Assembly: GCA_003021175.1 (NCBI GenBank)
Contig: PXQV01000015.1
Span: 244,170 to 308,169, forward strand
Reading direction: 5' to 3'
Source of the DNA: Halobacteriales archaeon QH_7_66_36
Lineage (GTDB): Archaea > Halobacteriota > Halobacteria > Halobacteriales > Haloarculaceae
Length of the DNA stretch: 64,000 nucleotides
Shown: positions 1 to 8,306 of the stretch, in pieces
How positions within the stretch are numbered: the first letter of the stretch is position 1
How the letters are laid out: every line of letters begins with the position of its first letter
The notes under the pieces: generated by a model
The model's database searches: none
Seen by the model: only the letters and a program-made list of their open reading frames with translations
Told to the model about the DNA's origin: nothing
Position numbers and translations under genes: made by a program

Positions 1-66
1 TATCTCCGCGACCTCGCGGAGTTCGTCGTCGTCCGAGAGCGGTAGCGCCCGCGGCCGAGCGTGCCC
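1..66. other. Unassigned window edge
   Basis: This short stretch lies downstream of the DUF373 gene. On the minus strand, in the frame just after the DUF373 stop, it reads as an acidic, coding-like peptide (LSDDDELREVAEI), so the 5' part of another minus-strand gene may begin here and leave the window. No start codon is convincing, so I do not call a gene. Confidence 0.3.
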
Positions 67-1149
67 TCACGTCGCCGTCGGCGATTTCTCCTGAAACCGC
101 GACTCGGCGACGGCGAAGGCGAGCGTGCTCGCGACGCCGAGGAGCGTGCCGCCGGCGAGCGCGACGGCGAGATACCGGAGCGTCGCGAACCCCAATCCGA
201 GCAGAAACGCCGACAGCGCGTGGACGACGACCGCAATCGCGAGCACGTAGAAGGGGGCGTTGAGATAGCGCCACCGGAAGCCGTCGGCGAGATACTCGTC
301 GGTGACGCGGCCGAGCGCGGCGACGACGCCGCCCGCGGCGATCCAGTCGACGGCACCGTAGGTGACCGCCGCGGCCGCCTGTAACAGGCCATCCGTCGGC
401 AGGGTCTGGAGAAACGTCCGGCCGTTGACGAGGCCGACGGCGAACAGCGCCAGCGCGGCGACGCTCGTCACGACCGTCACCCGGCCGGTGTACAGCGCCG
501 TCCGGATCCGTTCGACGGCACTGTCGATGGACTCCTCCAGTCCGAATCCCCGCGAGAGGACGTACAGCCCGAGGAGCGTCGAGACGAGGCCCAGCGACGA
601 TCCCGGGAGATCCAGCGCGTTAGCGACGACGGCAGCCGGATAGATGAGGAGGAGGATGCCGAGCGGGACGAGGATGGTACCGCGCGTCTCCGGGTCGTCG
701 AGCACCTGCTTGATGGTGTAGTACATCGATTCGAGGTCCTGTGCCTGCCGGACGACGACCCGGCGAACGGAGTCGACCGGCACCCGCGAGCGGATGACTG
801 GGACGACCGACTCGTCCTGTGCGCCGTCGGTGACGACGACCGCACGAACATCCTCGCCCGTCTGGAGCGACGCCAGCACGCGGTCGACCTCTTCCCCGAC
901 GGTTCGGTTGGCCGCCACGTCGCCACTCTCCTCGCCGGCGACGACGGCGACCGCGACGGACTCCTCGTCGCGTAGGTCGTCGTGGATGTGAATCCCCTGA
1001 AAGGCGACGTTCACGTCGGAGTCCTCGGGGTCGGCAGTCGCGAGCGCGACCGCCGCTTTCTCGACGCCGTCCCGGCCGATGACCGGAGTCTCGAACTCGG
1101 TCTTGCGGCCGAGGTCGTCGTCGAGGTCGACACACAGCACCAGCAGCAT
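67..1149 (-). CDS. DUF373 family membrane protein
   Basis: The protein has 360 residues. A soluble N-terminal half (about 1-150) opens with a hydrophobic strand followed by a run of Asp (LLVLCVDLDDD), the hallmark of the archaeal DUF373 family. The C-terminal half (about 160-350) has roughly six hydrophobic membrane segments. The ATG at 1149 is preceded by a GC-rich 25-bp gap to the convergent-reading GtrA gene on the same strand, which could be the first gene of a two-gene unit. The function of DUF373 proteins is unknown to me; the layout suggests a membrane protein with a cytoplasmic sensor or enzyme-like domain. GC content and acidic composition match the core chromosome. Confidence 0.85.
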   Translation of the reverse strand: MLLVLCVDLDDDLGRKTEFETPVIGRDGVEKAAVALATADPEDSDVNVAFQGIHIHDDLRDEESVAVAVVAGEESGDVAANRTVGEEVDRVLASLQTGEDVRAVVVTDGAQDESVVPVIRSRVPVDSVRRVVVRQAQDLESMYYTIKQVLDDPETRGTILVPLGILLLIYPAAVVANALDLPGSSLGLVSTLLGLYVLSRGFGLEESIDSAVERIRTALYTGRVTVVTSVAALALFAVGLVNGRTFLQTLPTDGLLQAAAAVTYGAVDWIAAGGVVAALGRVTDEYLADGFRWRYLNAPFYVLAIAVVVHALSAFLLGLGFATLRYLAVALAGGTLLGVASTLAFAVAESRFQEKSPTAT

Positions 1150-1173
1150 GGACGGTAGCTACACGGTCCCCGC

Positions 1174-1608
1174 TTAATTCTCTTCGGGGGAGACCGACTG
1201 CCACGTCCACTTGGCGTCGAGGACGTACCGGTAGACGCCCGAGGGGACGATAGCACAGAGGTTGGCGAGGAGATAGCCGAGACCGCCCCACGTGACGAAC
1301 ACGTACAAAAGTGCAGTCTGTAACGGAATCGCGGAGCCGCGAACCACGTTCGTCCGGAGGAGGCCGCCGAGGAACGCGTCACCCTGATTGGCGCGGTCGG
1401 CGAACGTCCACGCGTTGTTGACGACGTACTGCGTGACGATGGTTATCTCGATGGCGATGACGGAGCCGAGCAGATAGTAGAGGCCGCCGATGTCGACGAA
1501 CAGCCACAGGAGTCCGCTCTGGAGCGCGGCCGCGGCCCCACCGACGAGCGCGAACTGCATGAGCCGGGAGACCGGAAACCCAGCGAACGTGCTTCCGGTG
1601 CTGGACAT
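1174..1608 (-). CDS. GtrA-like four-helix membrane protein
   Basis: This 144-residue protein has four predicted transmembrane helices and the GtrA signature arrangement: an N-terminal RLMQFALVGG helix, a VVNNAWTF segment after helix 2-3, and a C-terminal RYVLDAKWTW motif. GtrA proteins are thought to help translocate lipid-linked sugars across membranes during polysaccharide or glycoprotein synthesis. The open frame extends to 1797, but the ATG at 1608 begins at the position where GtrA homologs start, and the upstream part has no homologous look. It lies 24 bp upstream of the DUF373 gene on the same strand and may be co-transcribed. Confidence 0.85.
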   Translation of the reverse strand: MSSTGSTFAGFPVSRLMQFALVGGAAAALQSGLLWLFVDIGGLYYLLGSVIAIEITIVTQYVVNNAWTFADRANQGDAFLGGLLRTNVVRGSAIPLQTALLYVFVTWGGLGYLLANLCAIVPSGVYRYVLDAKWTWQSVSPEEN

Positions 1609-1765
1609 GTCAGTACCTACGTCTCGTGAGTGATAACGTCTGTTGCAGCGCGTCTGCCGTGTGTCTGACGGTGACACGGAACTCACGAGACCCGGTCTGT
1701 GTCCGGTCGCCCCCGTCTCGTGAACGCACGACTTTTGAGCCTCGACGGGGTATAACTGACAACTG

Positions 1766-2758
1766 ATGATCTCGAAGGGCTGTGAACAGTGCGCCAAGGG
1801 CGGGAAGATGGTGCTGTTCGTCTACGGCTACTGTGACCAGCGCGACTGTTTCTACTGTCCGCTCGGCGAGAACCGGAAGAACGTCACGCAGACGTACGCG
1901 AACGAGCGGCCCGTCGACTCGCCCGAGGACGTCATCGCGGAAGCGAAGCTGATGGACGCGCTCGGCACCTCTATCACCGGCGGCGAGCCACAGGAAGCCT
2001 TAGAAAAGACCTGTCGATACCTCCGCCTGCTCAAAGACGAGTTCGGCGAGGACCACCACACTCACCTCTACACCGGGATTACGGGCGGTCGCGAGAACAT
2101 GCGCCGGCTGAGCGAGGCCGGTCTCGACGAGATACGCTTCCACCCGCCCTACGAGCAGTGGGGCGACCTCCACGGCACCGAGTGGGAGGAAATCCTCTAC
2201 GTCGCCCGTGAGGAGGGACTCACGCCCGCCTTCGAGATTCCCGGCATCCACGCGGAAGAGGAGTTCCTCGAATTCCTCGACGAGGGGGCGGCGGAGTTCT
2301 GTAACGTCAACGAGTTCGAGATGTCCGACGGCAACTACCGGCGGATGCAGGAGGCCGGCTTCGAGCTGAAGGACGGCCACATGAGCGCCGTCGAGGGGAG
2401 CCACGACATTCTGGAGACGATGGGAGACCACGAGCGGGTGTACTTCTGTACGAGCGTGTTCAAGGACGCCGCACAACACCGCTCGCGATTGAAGCGGATG
2501 GCCCGGAACCTCCGCCGCGAGTTCGACGAGGTGACCGAGGACGGCACGCTCGTCTACGGCAAGACGTGGGAACCCGCCGAGCGACTGGCCGAACTCGGCG
2601 TCCCCGAGGACTTTTACACCGTCAAGAGCGACCACGTCGAGTTGGCGTGGTGGCTGTTGGAGGAGATGGTCGAGGACGGCGACGTACCGGAGGGCGAGAT
2701 TGTCGAGCAGTATCCGACCTACGACGGGACGGTCGTGGAGCGGACGCCAGTGGCGTAG
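1766..2758 (+). CDS. Archaeal radical SAM protein
   Basis: This 330-residue protein carries a radical SAM iron-sulfur motif near the N terminus, within GYCDQRDCFYCPLG (Cys at about 23, 28 and 31). It is followed by the SAM-binding TGGEP motif at about residue 71. An extra Cys pair (CEQCAKGG) lies at 6-9. It belongs to a radical SAM group widespread in archaea whose substrate is not known to me. The ATG at 1766 follows an AT-rich box (gtataac, about 1751). A short, diverged fragment of the same family lies just downstream on the opposite strand (2862-2993). Confidence 0.85.
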   Translation: MISKGCEQCAKGGKMVLFVYGYCDQRDCFYCPLGENRKNVTQTYANERPVDSPEDVIAEAKLMDALGTSITGGEPQEALEKTCRYLRLLKDEFGEDHHTHLYTGITGGRENMRRLSEAGLDEIRFHPPYEQWGDLHGTEWEEILYVAREEGLTPAFEIPGIHAEEEFLEFLDEGAAEFCNVNEFEMSDGNYRRMQEAGFELKDGHMSAVEGSHDILETMGDHERVYFCTSVFKDAAQHRSRLKRMARNLRREFDEVTEDGTLVYGKTWEPAERLAELGVPEDFYTVKSDHVELAWWLLEEMVEDGDVPEGEIVEQYPTYDGTVVERTPVA

Positions 2759-2861
2759 CGGGTTCTGCTGTCGAACGGACGGCTGGAGTTCTTCGACTTA
2801 GTACTCTTCGAGTCCTGTTTCGTATGGTAGTGTTCAGATACGACCGGATGAGCCGCCACAG

Positions 2862-2993
2862 CTAGTGTAACTGCCTTGGAAGCCCCCGGCGGATCGACTC
2901 CCGGGCCTCGCTGCGGTCCTCGTCGGAGTCGACGGGTCGCTCGTTCGCGTAGACCTGGCCGACGTTCTTCCGGGTCTCGCCGAGGGTCAGCCA
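2862..2993 (-). pseudogene. Fragment of a radical SAM paralog
   Basis: On the minus strand about 40 codons read GETRKNVGQVYANERPVDS, closely matching GENRKNVTQTYANERPVDS of the intact radical SAM protein encoded at 1766-2758. The similarity starts just after the third cluster Cys position and ends within about 35 residues at a stop codon at 2862-2864; no start codon or cluster cysteines remain. It is best explained as the remnant of an inverted duplication or of a second, deleted paralog. The surrounding 300 bp (2759-3061) hold nothing else I can support. Confidence 0.6.
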
Positions 2994-3061
2994 TCGCCTA
3001 TCTGAACGCTATATCTCGAATCGTGAGAAAATATATACTACAACAGTAGTTAGCGGTCGAT

Positions 3062-3586
3062 ATGTCAGCCACCACGCGGTCTCGCTCCGTTCGGCTACTG
3101 GTGGTCGCGTGTGGGCTGTTCGCGCTTCTCGCAGTGCATGTCTCGTTTCGCTACGCGCTCAGCGCGACGTTCGGATTCGCGGAGTATCGTGGACTCGCGC
3201 CGCTGGTCCCGTTCCTCCTGCTCGGTGTGTATACGCTGCTTCTCGGTGGCGCGGCAGCGGTGAGCGCCGTCCGACGGGGGATCGCAGGGATCGGCATGGG
3301 GGCGGGGTTGCTCGCGTTCGCGGTCGAACCGGTGAGTAGTTCGTTTCTTTGGGGCGACGGCTGTGAAGTAAGCAACGCTGCTGGGGGCTCGCCCATTCCG
3401 GAGGTGACCGTCGATGGAATAGGGATCACCCTCTATTCGTGGAACGGCGCGTGCTCGGCCTCGCTCAACACTGCGCTGCTCGGACTTGGACTGCTCGCGC
3501 TCGGGAGCGGACTCTGGCGTGGCAACCTATTGAAGTTAGCGTTCGCGCGCTGGCTGCACGCCGTCGGAACGACGCGGTCTGAGTAG
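3062..3586 (+). CDS. Small integral membrane protein, unknown function
   Basis: This 174-residue protein has four hydrophobic helices (about 12-32, 45-68, 75-92 and 132-152) and a short soluble loop with two Cys between the third and fourth. I do not recognise the family. The start is supported by a haloarchaeal TATA-like box (aaatatatac, 3026-3035) about 27 bases before the ATG. The C-terminal tail is short and basic. GC content is chromosomal, though slightly lower than in neighbouring genes. Confidence 0.65.
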   Translation: MSATTRSRSVRLLVVACGLFALLAVHVSFRYALSATFGFAEYRGLAPLVPFLLLGVYTLLLGGAAAVSAVRRGIAGIGMGAGLLAFAVEPVSSSFLWGDGCEVSNAAGGSPIPEVTVDGIGITLYSWNGACSASLNTALLGLGLLALGSGLWRGNLLKLAFARWLHAVGTTRSE

Positions 3587-3598
3587 CCGATTCGAACT

Positions 3599-4291
3599 TC
3601 ACCGCACGCCGCTCCGCTCGCGGCCGAGGGCGAGATACGCACCGACGGCGAGCAGCGCGGCCCCCGCCAGTAGGCCGACCGTCCCGCGGTCCGCGACGAC
3701 GCCGAAGTAGAGCACGGCGAGCGCGCTCCCGCCGAGCGTCGCCGCGACGAGCGCGTACTCCGCCGACGCGGGGAGCGGATCGCCGCGCACGTCGCGGTAG
3801 TCGGCGGCCGCGAGCAGCACGACGCCGCCGTTCACCGTCCCGAGCGCGGGCGCTTCGAGTACGACGCCAGCGACGGCGACGAGCAGTGCCGCGGCGACGG
3901 CGACGCCGAACGTCCGGTTCGGGGTGAGCGGATTGCGTCGCTCGCCGTAGCGAGCGTGGTAGGCGGCGGGGGGCGCGACGGCCTCCACGGCGACCAGCAG
4001 GCCGACCATCGGCTGGCCGACGACGACGCCGGCGACTGCGACGGACGCGGCGACGAGCGCACCGCCCGCGAGCGCGGCGTCAGGCGGGATGGCGGGCGTT
4101 GCGTCGGGTGTCGCTCGCGAGCGGACGACGCCGTAGGCGGTGAATCCGTACAGGAGCGCGACGGCGAGGGCGACGACGGCGAGCCGCGAGCCGGGCGGTC
4201 CGAACAGGAGTCCGAAGCCGCCGACGCCGAAGGCGAGGACGACCCCGAGCAGCGGGGCCGCCTCGGGCACGCGTCGGCCACGGCGCGACAT
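3599..4291 (-). CDS. Multi-spanning membrane protein, unknown function
   Basis: The 230-residue product is almost entirely hydrophobic, with about eight Ala/Val/Leu-rich helices and short charged loops (RYGERRNPLTPNRTF in the middle). The open frame continues upstream to 4447, but the ATG at 4291 gives a normal N terminus (MSRRGRR, then the first helix), and the extension would overlap the divergent promoter of the TRAM gene. No family-defining motif is visible. It converges with the gene ending at 3586. Confidence 0.6.
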   Translation of the reverse strand: MSRRGRRVPEAAPLLGVVLAFGVGGFGLLFGPPGSRLAVVALAVALLYGFTAYGVVRSRATPDATPAIPPDAALAGGALVAASVAVAGVVVGQPMVGLLVAVEAVAPPAAYHARYGERRNPLTPNRTFGVAVAAALLVAVAGVVLEAPALGTVNGGVVLLAAADYRDVRGDPLPASAEYALVAATLGGSALAVLYFGVVADRGTVGLLAGAALLAVGAYLALGRERSGVR

Positions 4292-4380
4292 ACACGACGG
4301 TGGCGGAGTGGGCCGGAAAGGGTTGCGGTCCACGCCGAGTCGCCGGAAATCGGCCGCGAGCCGCCGCGCGCGGACCCGCA

Positions 4381-4390
4381 AACGTTTAAC
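4381..4390 (+). promoter_or_regulatory. TATA-like box of the TRAM protein gene
   Basis: The sequence aacgtttaac lies 23 bases before the ATG at 4413. This spacing is typical of a leaderless haloarchaeal transcript whose transcription start is at or next to the start codon. Confidence 0.5.
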
Positions 4391-4412
4391 GGACTCCGGC
4401 GTACGTTCCGCC

Positions 4413-4865
4413 ATGGCGGACTGCCCACTCGCGGACCAGTGTCCCAACTTTCAGGAGCGGATCGAGGGGATGGGGTGTACCCACCTCGGCGACCGGGGCG
4501 GCGCGGAATGGTGTAATCACTACGGCCAGCCGATCCGTGAGTTGAAGGAACAGCCGGTGGACCTCGGCGAGGAAGTCGTCATCACGGTCGACGACATCCA
4601 CGAGTCGGGAGCGGGCGTCGGCCGCACGGAAGACGGGTTCATCGTCATGGTCGACGGCATCCTCCCGGAGGCGCGCGCCCGAGTCCGGATCACGAAGGTG
4701 ATGGACAACCACGCGCGCGGCGAGGAGGTAGAGCGGCTCCCGCTGGAAGAGGGGGAAGACGACGGCGAGGACGGAGCCGAGCAGTCCGACGAAGACGAGG
4801 AGACGGACGGGCGGTCGAGTCGGGACGAGCGGCTGGGCAGCCGCGACAACTTCTGGGGCTCGTGA
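4413..4865 (+). CDS. TRAM domain protein with N-terminal Cys cluster
   Basis: This 150-residue protein has an N-terminal cysteine-rich segment (Cys at about 4, 10, 22 and 34). A TRAM domain follows at about 45-105, with VDDIHESGAGVGRTEDGFIV and the GILPEARARVRI strand pair. The C-terminal tail is highly acidic and low-complexity. TRAM domains bind RNA and occur in RNA-modification enzymes and as stand-alone archaeal RNA chaperone-like proteins. The Cys cluster may bind metal. The gene overlaps the Tfx-like gene by 4 bases (GTGA), so the two are probably translated from one mRNA. Confidence 0.85.
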   Translation: MADCPLADQCPNFQERIEGMGCTHLGDRGGAEWCNHYGQPIRELKEQPVDLGEEVVITVDDIHESGAGVGRTEDGFIVMVDGILPEARARVRITKVMDNHARGEEVERLPLEEGEDDGEDGAEQSDEDEETDGRSSRDERLGSRDNFWGS

Positions 4866-5320
4866 GCGACGTACCGGACCCCGACGAACTGCTCGCGGAG
4901 TTGGGGTTCGACGAGACGGAGAGCGTTCTCACCCGCAGACAGGCGGAGGTGCTCGCGCTCCGCGAGCGTGACGTGCCACAGCGGGCGATAGCCGACGAAC
5001 TCGGCACCTCGCGGGCGAACGTCTCCTCCGTCGAGGCGAGCGCGCGCAACAACGTCGAACGCGCCCACGAGACGGTGGCGTTCGCCGAGGCGCTGCGCGC
5101 GCCGGTTCGCGTCGCCGTCGACGCCGGAACCGACCTCTACGACGTTCCCAGCCGCGTCTTCTCGGCGTGTGACGAGGCCGGCGTGAAGGTGAACCGGACC
5201 GCACCGGAGCTGATGAAGCTCGTCGGCGACGCCGCCGGCGACGCCGTCGTCGGTCGCGAGGTCAAACGCGACCTGATCGTGAGCGTGACGAGCGACGGGC
5301 AGGTCCGGGTCCGAACCTGA
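4862..5320 (+). CDS. Tfx family DNA-binding protein
   Basis: The 152-residue protein contains an N-terminal helix-turn-helix of the sigma-4/LuxR-like type (LTRRQAEVLALRERDV, then AIADELGTSRANVSSVEASA, about 24-60). The C-terminal domain is that of archaeal Tfx regulators (VGREVKRDLIVSVTSDGQV). Tfx of Methanothermobacter binds downstream of the molybdenum formylmethanofuran dehydrogenase promoter; in haloarchaea the targets are not known to me. The GTG start overlaps the stop of the TRAM gene, giving tight translational coupling. Confidence 0.85.
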   Translation: MSDVPDPDELLAELGFDETESVLTRRQAEVLALRERDVPQRAIADELGTSRANVSSVEASARNNVERAHETVAFAEALRAPVRVAVDAGTDLYDVPSRVFSACDEAGVKVNRTAPELMKLVGDAAGDAVVGREVKRDLIVSVTSDGQVRVRT

Positions 5321-5321
5321 G

Positions 5322-5879
5322 CTACCGGTAGCGACGGTGGGCGAGCCAGACGAACGTACCGGCGAGTATCGGGGGGACGAAGGCCAGTGCGGCCGGTAGC
5401 GCGTACAGCGCAGCCACGACCGGCCCGAGCACCCCGGCGACCGGCTCCTGTTGGCTCGGCGGCACGGAGATGACCAGCATCAGATACAGCGTGACGGCGA
5501 CGCCGAAGCCGGCCGCCGCGAGCGTGCGGTCGTACACGACGCTGCCGCCGACGCGCCGGTGGTGGCGCGCCACGAGCAGGACGGGGGCGACGAGCGGGAG
5601 CACGGTGAAGAAGCCGACCAGCAGGACGAACGTGCGGACGAACGAGTCGGTGCCGCCGGTCGCGAGCCCCGTCGAGTTGGCGATGGAGACGACCGCGCCG
5701 AGACCGAACAGGACCGCGACGAGCGCGGCCAGCAGCCCGCCGGTGACGACGTAGACGCGCAGTAGCGTCGAGTCGCTGTTGCGGAACGCGTACGGAAACG
5801 CGCCGAACAGCCCCCCGTAGTCGCCGTCGGTGTCTGCGTCCGGCTCCGCGTCCCCCTCCGCTGCCGTGGCGTCGCTCAT
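5322..5879 (-). CDS. Haloarchaeal membrane protein, unknown function
   Basis: This 185-residue protein has an acidic N-terminal tail (residues 1-22, rich in Asp and Glu) and about five hydrophobic helices beginning near residue 42. It ends with a short basic tail (LAHRRYR). Its stop is only 1 base from the convergent Tfx gene. No enzymatic or transport motif is visible, and I do not recognise a characterised family. The ATG at 5879 is 46 bases from the stop of the next minus-strand gene, so co-transcription with the zinc-finger membrane protein is possible. Confidence 0.65.
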   Translation of the reverse strand: MSDATAAEGDAEPDADTDGDYGGLFGAFPYAFRNSDSTLLRVYVVTGGLLAALVAVLFGLGAVVSIANSTGLATGGTDSFVRTFVLLVGFFTVLPLVAPVLLVARHHRRVGGSVVYDRTLAAAGFGVAVTLYLMLVISVPPSQQEPVAGVLGPVVAALYALPAALAFVPPILAGTFVWLAHRRYR

Positions 5880-5925
5880 CTATCCGGGATTGACGGCCGG
5901 GCGGCAAAAGCGGCGCGGGATACGC

Positions 5926-6543
5926 TCAGCTCGGCCGGACGACGACGCGCACCACGTCGCCCTCCCGCAGGACGTACTCCTTCGGATTCACGGACTCGCC
6001 GTTCACCGCGAGGGTGACGTTCGCGTTCCCGCCGTCCGTGTAGCGGGTGCCGTCGTACCAGACGGAGTCCGTCGTCGCACCGATATCGAGCGTCGACAGC
6101 GCGTATTCGAGAGTGACACCGCGGGCGTGGGCGTGCCAGCGCTCGCCGTCGCCGCCTTCGAAGTGAAACCCTCGGTCGGCGAACTGGTACCGGTCCCGTG
6201 AGAGGTCGACCGGGTCGCCCGCGACGACGATCTCCATCGTGCCGTGGTAGTGGACGGAGCCGGTGTCCGTCGGTTCCTGTGCGACCTGCTCGACGCTGTC
6301 GGGGACGCTCCCGCTTCCGGTGCCGCCGGCGACGAGGACGAGATACGCGACCAGTACTGCGGCGGCCACCACGACGCCACCGAGCACGAGGGGGCCGGTG
6401 CCGATGCCGCCCTCGTCGGCGTTCAACTCCTCGACGCGCCGTCGTTCGATTGCCCTCAACTCGTCGGCGTGCTCCGCGTCGAGGTGGGCGAGATACGCCG
6501 TCTCGTCGTCGAAGGAGTCGCCGCAGTGGTCGCAGTCGGGCAT
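5926..6543 (-). CDS. C2H2 zinc-finger membrane-anchored protein
   Basis: The 205-residue product starts with a single C2H2 zinc finger (CDHCGDSFDDETAYLAHLDAEH, Cys 4 and 7, His 20 and 25). A charged linker and one transmembrane helix follow (about 53-73). A C-terminal domain (about 90-205) is Gly/His-rich and probably extracellular. The arrangement of a cytoplasmic zinc finger plus one membrane anchor recurs in haloarchaea. The role of the outer domain, which has several His and Trp residues, is unknown. Confidence 0.7.
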   Translation of the reverse strand: MPDCDHCGDSFDDETAYLAHLDAEHADELRAIERRRVEELNADEGGIGTGPLVLGGVVVAAAVLVAYLVLVAGGTGSGSVPDSVEQVAQEPTDTGSVHYHGTMEIVVAGDPVDLSRDRYQFADRGFHFEGGDGERWHAHARGVTLEYALSTLDIGATTDSVWYDGTRYTDGGNANVTLAVNGESVNPKEYVLREGDVVRVVVRPS

Positions 6544-6569
6544 TACTCTCCCTACCCCGGGGCACGCTC

Positions 6570-7280
6570 CTACTCTTTTCGGTGCTGTGCGAGCGCGTCC
6601 GCCCGCTCGGTGAGCAGGTCGGCGAACGCCGCCCGTTCGGCGGTCTCGCGCTCGGCAGGGTCGCCCCGATGCGTCAGCAGGTCGGACAGCGTCCGTAGCG
6701 CGTCAGCGTCGTTGCTGGCGAGTTCGTCGGCGACAGCCCGAGGGTCGGACACCACGCGTGAGACCAGCCCGATCTCGCGGGCGGTCTCGGCGTCGACGAC
6801 GCGACCGGACAGCGACAGGTCGGCGGCGTGGCTCGTCCCGACGGCCTCCGGGAGCCGGACGGTGCCGCCCCACGCGCCGAACAGGCCGAAGGTGACGCCC
6901 GGTTCGGCGAACGTCGCGTCCGGCGTTGCCACCCGCACGTCGCAGGCGAGCGCGAGCTCGACGCCACCGCCGCGGGCCGCCCCGTCGACGCCCGCCACGA
7001 CGGCCGCGTCGCTCGTCTCGATCCGACGCATGGTCTGCTGGCCGCACTCGACGAAGGCGTCGGCCGCCGTCTCGCCGTCGGCGGCCGTCTCCGCGACGGT
7101 CGTCAGGTCTGCGCCGGCACAGAAGGCGTCGCCGGCACCGCGCACGAGGACGACCGGCGCGTCGGCATCGGCGACGGCCGTTCCGAGCGCGTCGAGGTCG
7201 TCGAGGGTGAGCGCGTTGCGCGCGTCCGGACGGTCGAGCGTGACGACGCGGACCCGGTCGCCCTCCTCGATACGCACCAT
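6570..7280 (-). CDS. Enoyl-CoA hydratase/isomerase family protein
   Basis: This 236-residue crotonase-fold protein shows the family landmarks. LDRPDARNAL lies near the N terminus, AGDAFCAGADL forms the CoA-binding oxyanion loop, and GVDGAARGGGVELALACDVR forms the second oxyanion loop. FAEPGVTFGLF contains the usual catalytic Glu region. It probably hydrates or isomerises an acyl-CoA in fatty-acid or branched-chain degradation; the exact substrate cannot be read. The start at 7280 (MVRIEEGD) is the usual beginning of the fold, and a 13-residue upstream extension to 7319 is possible. It is divergent from the gene at 7341. Confidence 0.8.
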   Translation of the reverse strand: MVRIEEGDRVRVVTLDRPDARNALTLDDLDALGTAVADADAPVVLVRGAGDAFCAGADLTTVAETAADGETAADAFVECGQQTMRRIETSDAAVVAGVDGAARGGGVELALACDVRVATPDATFAEPGVTFGLFGAWGGTVRLPEAVGTSHAADLSLSGRVVDAETAREIGLVSRVVSDPRAVADELASNDADALRTLSDLLTHRGDPAERETAERAAFADLLTERADALAQHRKE

Positions 7281-7340
7281 GCGCTCTGCTGGCTGGCCGC
7301 TTCCAAAGGTCTTTGCCACTCGCTCGCCTACCGATCAGCG

Positions 7341-8009
7341 ATGGATGAAGCCGCTGCGGTCCGCAGGGCCGCACGCGAGGCCGTCGACGACGTCGACCCG
7401 GATTCGTTCCGGGACGACATCGACGCCTTCGTCACCGACGGTTCCCCCGTGCCCGGCGTGTTGACCCTGCTCGCCGCCGCTGCCGCCGACGCCGACCCAG
7501 CGGCACACACGGAGCGGGCCGCCGCCGTCCAACTCATCTACGACGGCCTTCGACTCACCCGACGACTCGCCGACGACCCGCCGTGGACGGGCGCGGCGAA
7601 TGCCGGGACACCGGACGAACGCGACTCGACCCGCGAGCAGGCCGATATCGACATTCTCGCGGCGGACGTGCTCGTCGCACGCGGCTTCTCGCTCATGGCC
7701 GACACCGAGGCGGCCACGGACGCCGTCGGCGTCGTGCAGTCGTTCGGCCGCACGCAGACGAAACGACAGGCGGCAAACGACCCGCCGGTCGACCGCGAGC
7801 TCGAAGCCGACGTGCTGGAGTTGGCGCTCGTGGCCGGGGCGACCGCCGGCGGGGCGACGCCGCGTGACCCGGGAACGCTCGCCCGCGAACTCGTCACCGA
7901 CGCCGACGCAGGTCTGCCGACGACCGAAGCGCTGTTCGATCCGGCTGCAAGCGAGCGGATCGCGGCCGTGACAGGGGGTGCCGGACGCCCTCTGAATCGA
8001 AACGACTAA
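7341..8009 (+). CDS. Haloarchaeal conserved protein, polyprenyl-synthetase-like fold
   Basis: The 222-residue protein is all-helical. The segments AVQLIYDGLRLTRRL and DILAADVLVARGFSLM resemble the helices of trans-isoprenyl diphosphate synthases around the two Asp-rich motifs, but DDxxD is not present. It may therefore be a non-catalytic or accessory relative. This resemblance is my reading of the pattern, not a search result. The gene ends 29 bases before the tRNA-Thr gene, marking the left limit of the intact chromosome before the integrated element. Confidence 0.6.
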   Translation: MDEAAAVRRAAREAVDDVDPDSFRDDIDAFVTDGSPVPGVLTLLAAAAADADPAAHTERAAAVQLIYDGLRLTRRLADDPPWTGAANAGTPDERDSTREQADIDILAADVLVARGFSLMADTEAATDAVGVVQSFGRTQTKRQAANDPPVDRELEADVLELALVAGATAGGATPRDPGTLARELVTDADAGLPTTEALFDPAASERIAAVTGGAGRPLNRND

Positions 8010-8038
8010 CAACGCAACCCGGCTACCGACGGGTGCGC

Positions 8039-8110
8039 GCCTGGGTAGCTTAGCGGTAAAGCGCGTCCTTGGTAAGGACGAGAGCCCGGGTTCAAATCCC
8101 GGCCTAGGCT
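8039..8110 (+). tRNA. tRNA-Thr (anticodon GGT)
   Basis: The 72-nt cloverleaf is complete. The acceptor stem pairs GCCTGGG with CCTAGGC (one G-T pair), the D-stem is GCTT/AAGC, and the anticodon stem is CGTCC/GGACG with loop TTGGTAA. The T-arm is CCGGG-TTCAAAT-CCCGG and the discriminator base is T. The anticodon GGT reads ACC/ACU threonine codons. CCA is not encoded. Its 3' half is the integration site of the element that follows; insertion left this copy intact. Confidence 0.95.
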
Positions 8111-8113
8111 CTC
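8068..8113 (+). repeat. attL: 3' end of tRNA-Thr
   Basis: This 46-bp segment covers the anticodon loop through the 3' end of the tRNA plus three bases. It matches 56191-56236 at 41 of 46 positions with no gap, the first 16 bases being identical. An integrase gene begins 190 bp to the right. Together these mark it as the left attachment site of the integrated element. Confidence 0.85.
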
Positions 8114-8306
8114 TTTGGCTGTTACGTCCGGTAGTTACTGGGTTCTTCGTCGGTGAAATAATGTACACCACGCAAGAACGAGTACCTGGGTGTGTTTTCC
8201 CCGGACCGACGCAGTCATGCGATTATGGAAAAAAGTCAGGCATATTACAGTATATATTTAAAATTTGCTGGTCTCTAGTTCTAGCTTCTAGACAGAGGTG
8301 TCGAAA

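Noticed and set aside
477-926. Long Arg/Ser-rich open frame opposite the DUF373 gene frame
   Set aside because: High-GC shadow frame with basic, low-complexity composition unlike haloarchaeal proteins; the DUF373 frame is clearly the coding one.
5137-5907. 256-residue Arg-rich open frame on the minus strand
   Set aside because: Overlaps two well-supported genes and is a GC-skew artefact.
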